A stretch of 7,273 nucleotides of DNA, from assembly GCA_009773995.1 (NCBI GenBank), contig VSMY01000120.1, forward strand, positions 1 through 7,273. Reading direction: 5' to 3'. Positions within the stretch are counted from its first letter, which is position 1. Each line of letters starts with the position of its first letter. The DNA is from Oscillibacter sp. GTDB taxonomy: Bacteria > Bacillota > Clostridia > Oscillospirales > Oscillospiraceae. The notes under the pieces were generated by a model. The model was not told where the DNA came from. It saw nothing but the letters and a program-made list of their open reading frames with translations, and did no database searches. Position numbers and translations under genes: made by a program. This document shows, one piece after another, positions 6,794 through 7,273 of this stretch.

Positions 6794-7273
6794 TCATTTC
6801 ACCCCGCCGAATCTCCGGTCCCTGCCGTGATAGGCCGCGACGGCCCGGTCGATCTCCTTCTCGTCGAAGTCCGGCCAGAGGGTATCCGTGTAGTAAAATT
6901 CCGCATAGGCGCACTGCCACAGCAGAAAGTTGCTCAGCCTCAGCTCCCCGCTGGGACGGATGATGAGCTCCGGGTCCGGAATCCCGGCGGAATCCAGATA
7001 AGCGGAAAAGACCGCCTCGTCCAGCTCCTCCGGCCTCCGCCGCCCGGCGGCGCAGTCGGCGGCAAAGCGCCTCGCCGCCCGGAGAATCTCGTCCCGCCCG
7101 CCGTAGTTCAGGCAGACGTTGGCCTGGAAATCGTCACGGCTCAGATGCTCCGTAATCTCGTCCGTCTCCCTGGCCAGGGCCCGCAACTCCGGGGCGATGG
7201 GGGTCATGTCCCCGAAGAAGTGGAGCCGGATGTGGTCCCGCTCCATGGTGTCCACCGCCTCCAGAAGGTACTT
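6794..7273 (-). CDS. uppS: isoprenyl (undecaprenyl) diphosphate synthase, C-terminal part, runs off right edge
   Basis: UppS is a cis-prenyltransferase that adds IPP units to farnesyl diphosphate to give undecaprenyl diphosphate, the lipid carrier for cell-wall synthesis. The last 159 residues are present; whole proteins are about 230-250, so roughly 80 N-terminal residues, including the catalytic Asp of the DGNGRW motif, lie outside. Visible family blocks, by fragment numbering, are NYGGRDEI (56-63), IIRPSGELRLSNFLLWQ (104-120), CAYAEFYY (121-128), LWPDFDE (132-138) and the C-terminal RRFGG. R106, R112, S114 and E125 correspond to E. coli R194, R200, S202 and E213, which bind IPP and the metal. 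The usual RTSGE or RTGGE reads RPSGE here. A GTG at 7255 is an internal valine, not a start. The frr gene often lies upstream in this cluster, but that is outside the window. Confidence 0.95.
   Translation of the reverse strand, partial: KYLLEAVDTMERDHIRLHFFGDMTPIAPELRALARETDEITEHLSRDDFQANVCLNYGGRDEILRAARRFAADCAAGRRRPEELDEAVFSAYLDSAGIPDPELIIRPSGELRLSNFLLWQCAYAEFYYTDTLWPDFDEKEIDRAVAAYHGRDRRFGGVK

Noticed and set aside
6708..6920. 70-codon minus-strand open frame overlapping the uppS 3' end and the repeat
   Set aside because: It overlaps uppS in another frame, has no recognisable motif and no support for translation.

Overview
The window is a GC-rich stretch of an envelope, isoprenoid and replication gene cluster. 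All recognisable genes lie on the minus strand, so transcription runs from high to low coordinates: uppS (3' part), cdsA, dxr, rseP, ispG, polC (5' part). The truncated PolC is the Gram-positive type, with a DEDDh proofreading exonuclease inserted in its PHP domain. That points to Bacillota. High GC together with ispG sitting directly between rseP and polC suggests a Clostridia lineage of the Oscillospiraceae type (Flavonifractor/Oscillibacter-like). The phylum is well supported by gene content; the family is inference.

Layout, in transcription order. uppS enters from the right edge and ends at 6794. A 143-nt gap (6651-6793) follows and holds a 102-bp inverted-repeat element (6675-6776). cdsA (6650-5850), dxr (5834-4683), rseP (4666-3593), ispG (3591-2554) and polC (2520 to the left edge) follow with gaps of only 15, 16, 1 and 33 nt. 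No terminator is visible between these five, so they look like one transcript. There is no gene-free stretch longer than 300 bases and no RNA gene, CRISPR array or transposase was seen.

How the genes work together. Dxr and IspG are early and late enzymes of the MEP pathway, which makes IPP and DMAPP. UppS condenses IPP into undecaprenyl diphosphate, the lipid carrier for peptidoglycan. CdsA makes CDP-diacylglycerol for phospholipids. RseP is a membrane site-2 protease for regulated intramembrane proteolysis. PolC is the replicative polymerase. The order resembles the conserved Firmicutes uppS-cdsA-dxr-rasP-(proS)-polC cluster, with ispG in the place that proS holds in Bacillus.

This is mostly an ordinary housekeeping region and I do not see a new biological system. 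The items most worth a second look are the inverted-repeat element, whose two arms carry hairpins with matched, compensating base differences; a PolC with a short N-terminus and a Pro/Ala/Lys linker; and a Ser-to-Cys change at a phosphate-binding position in Dxr.
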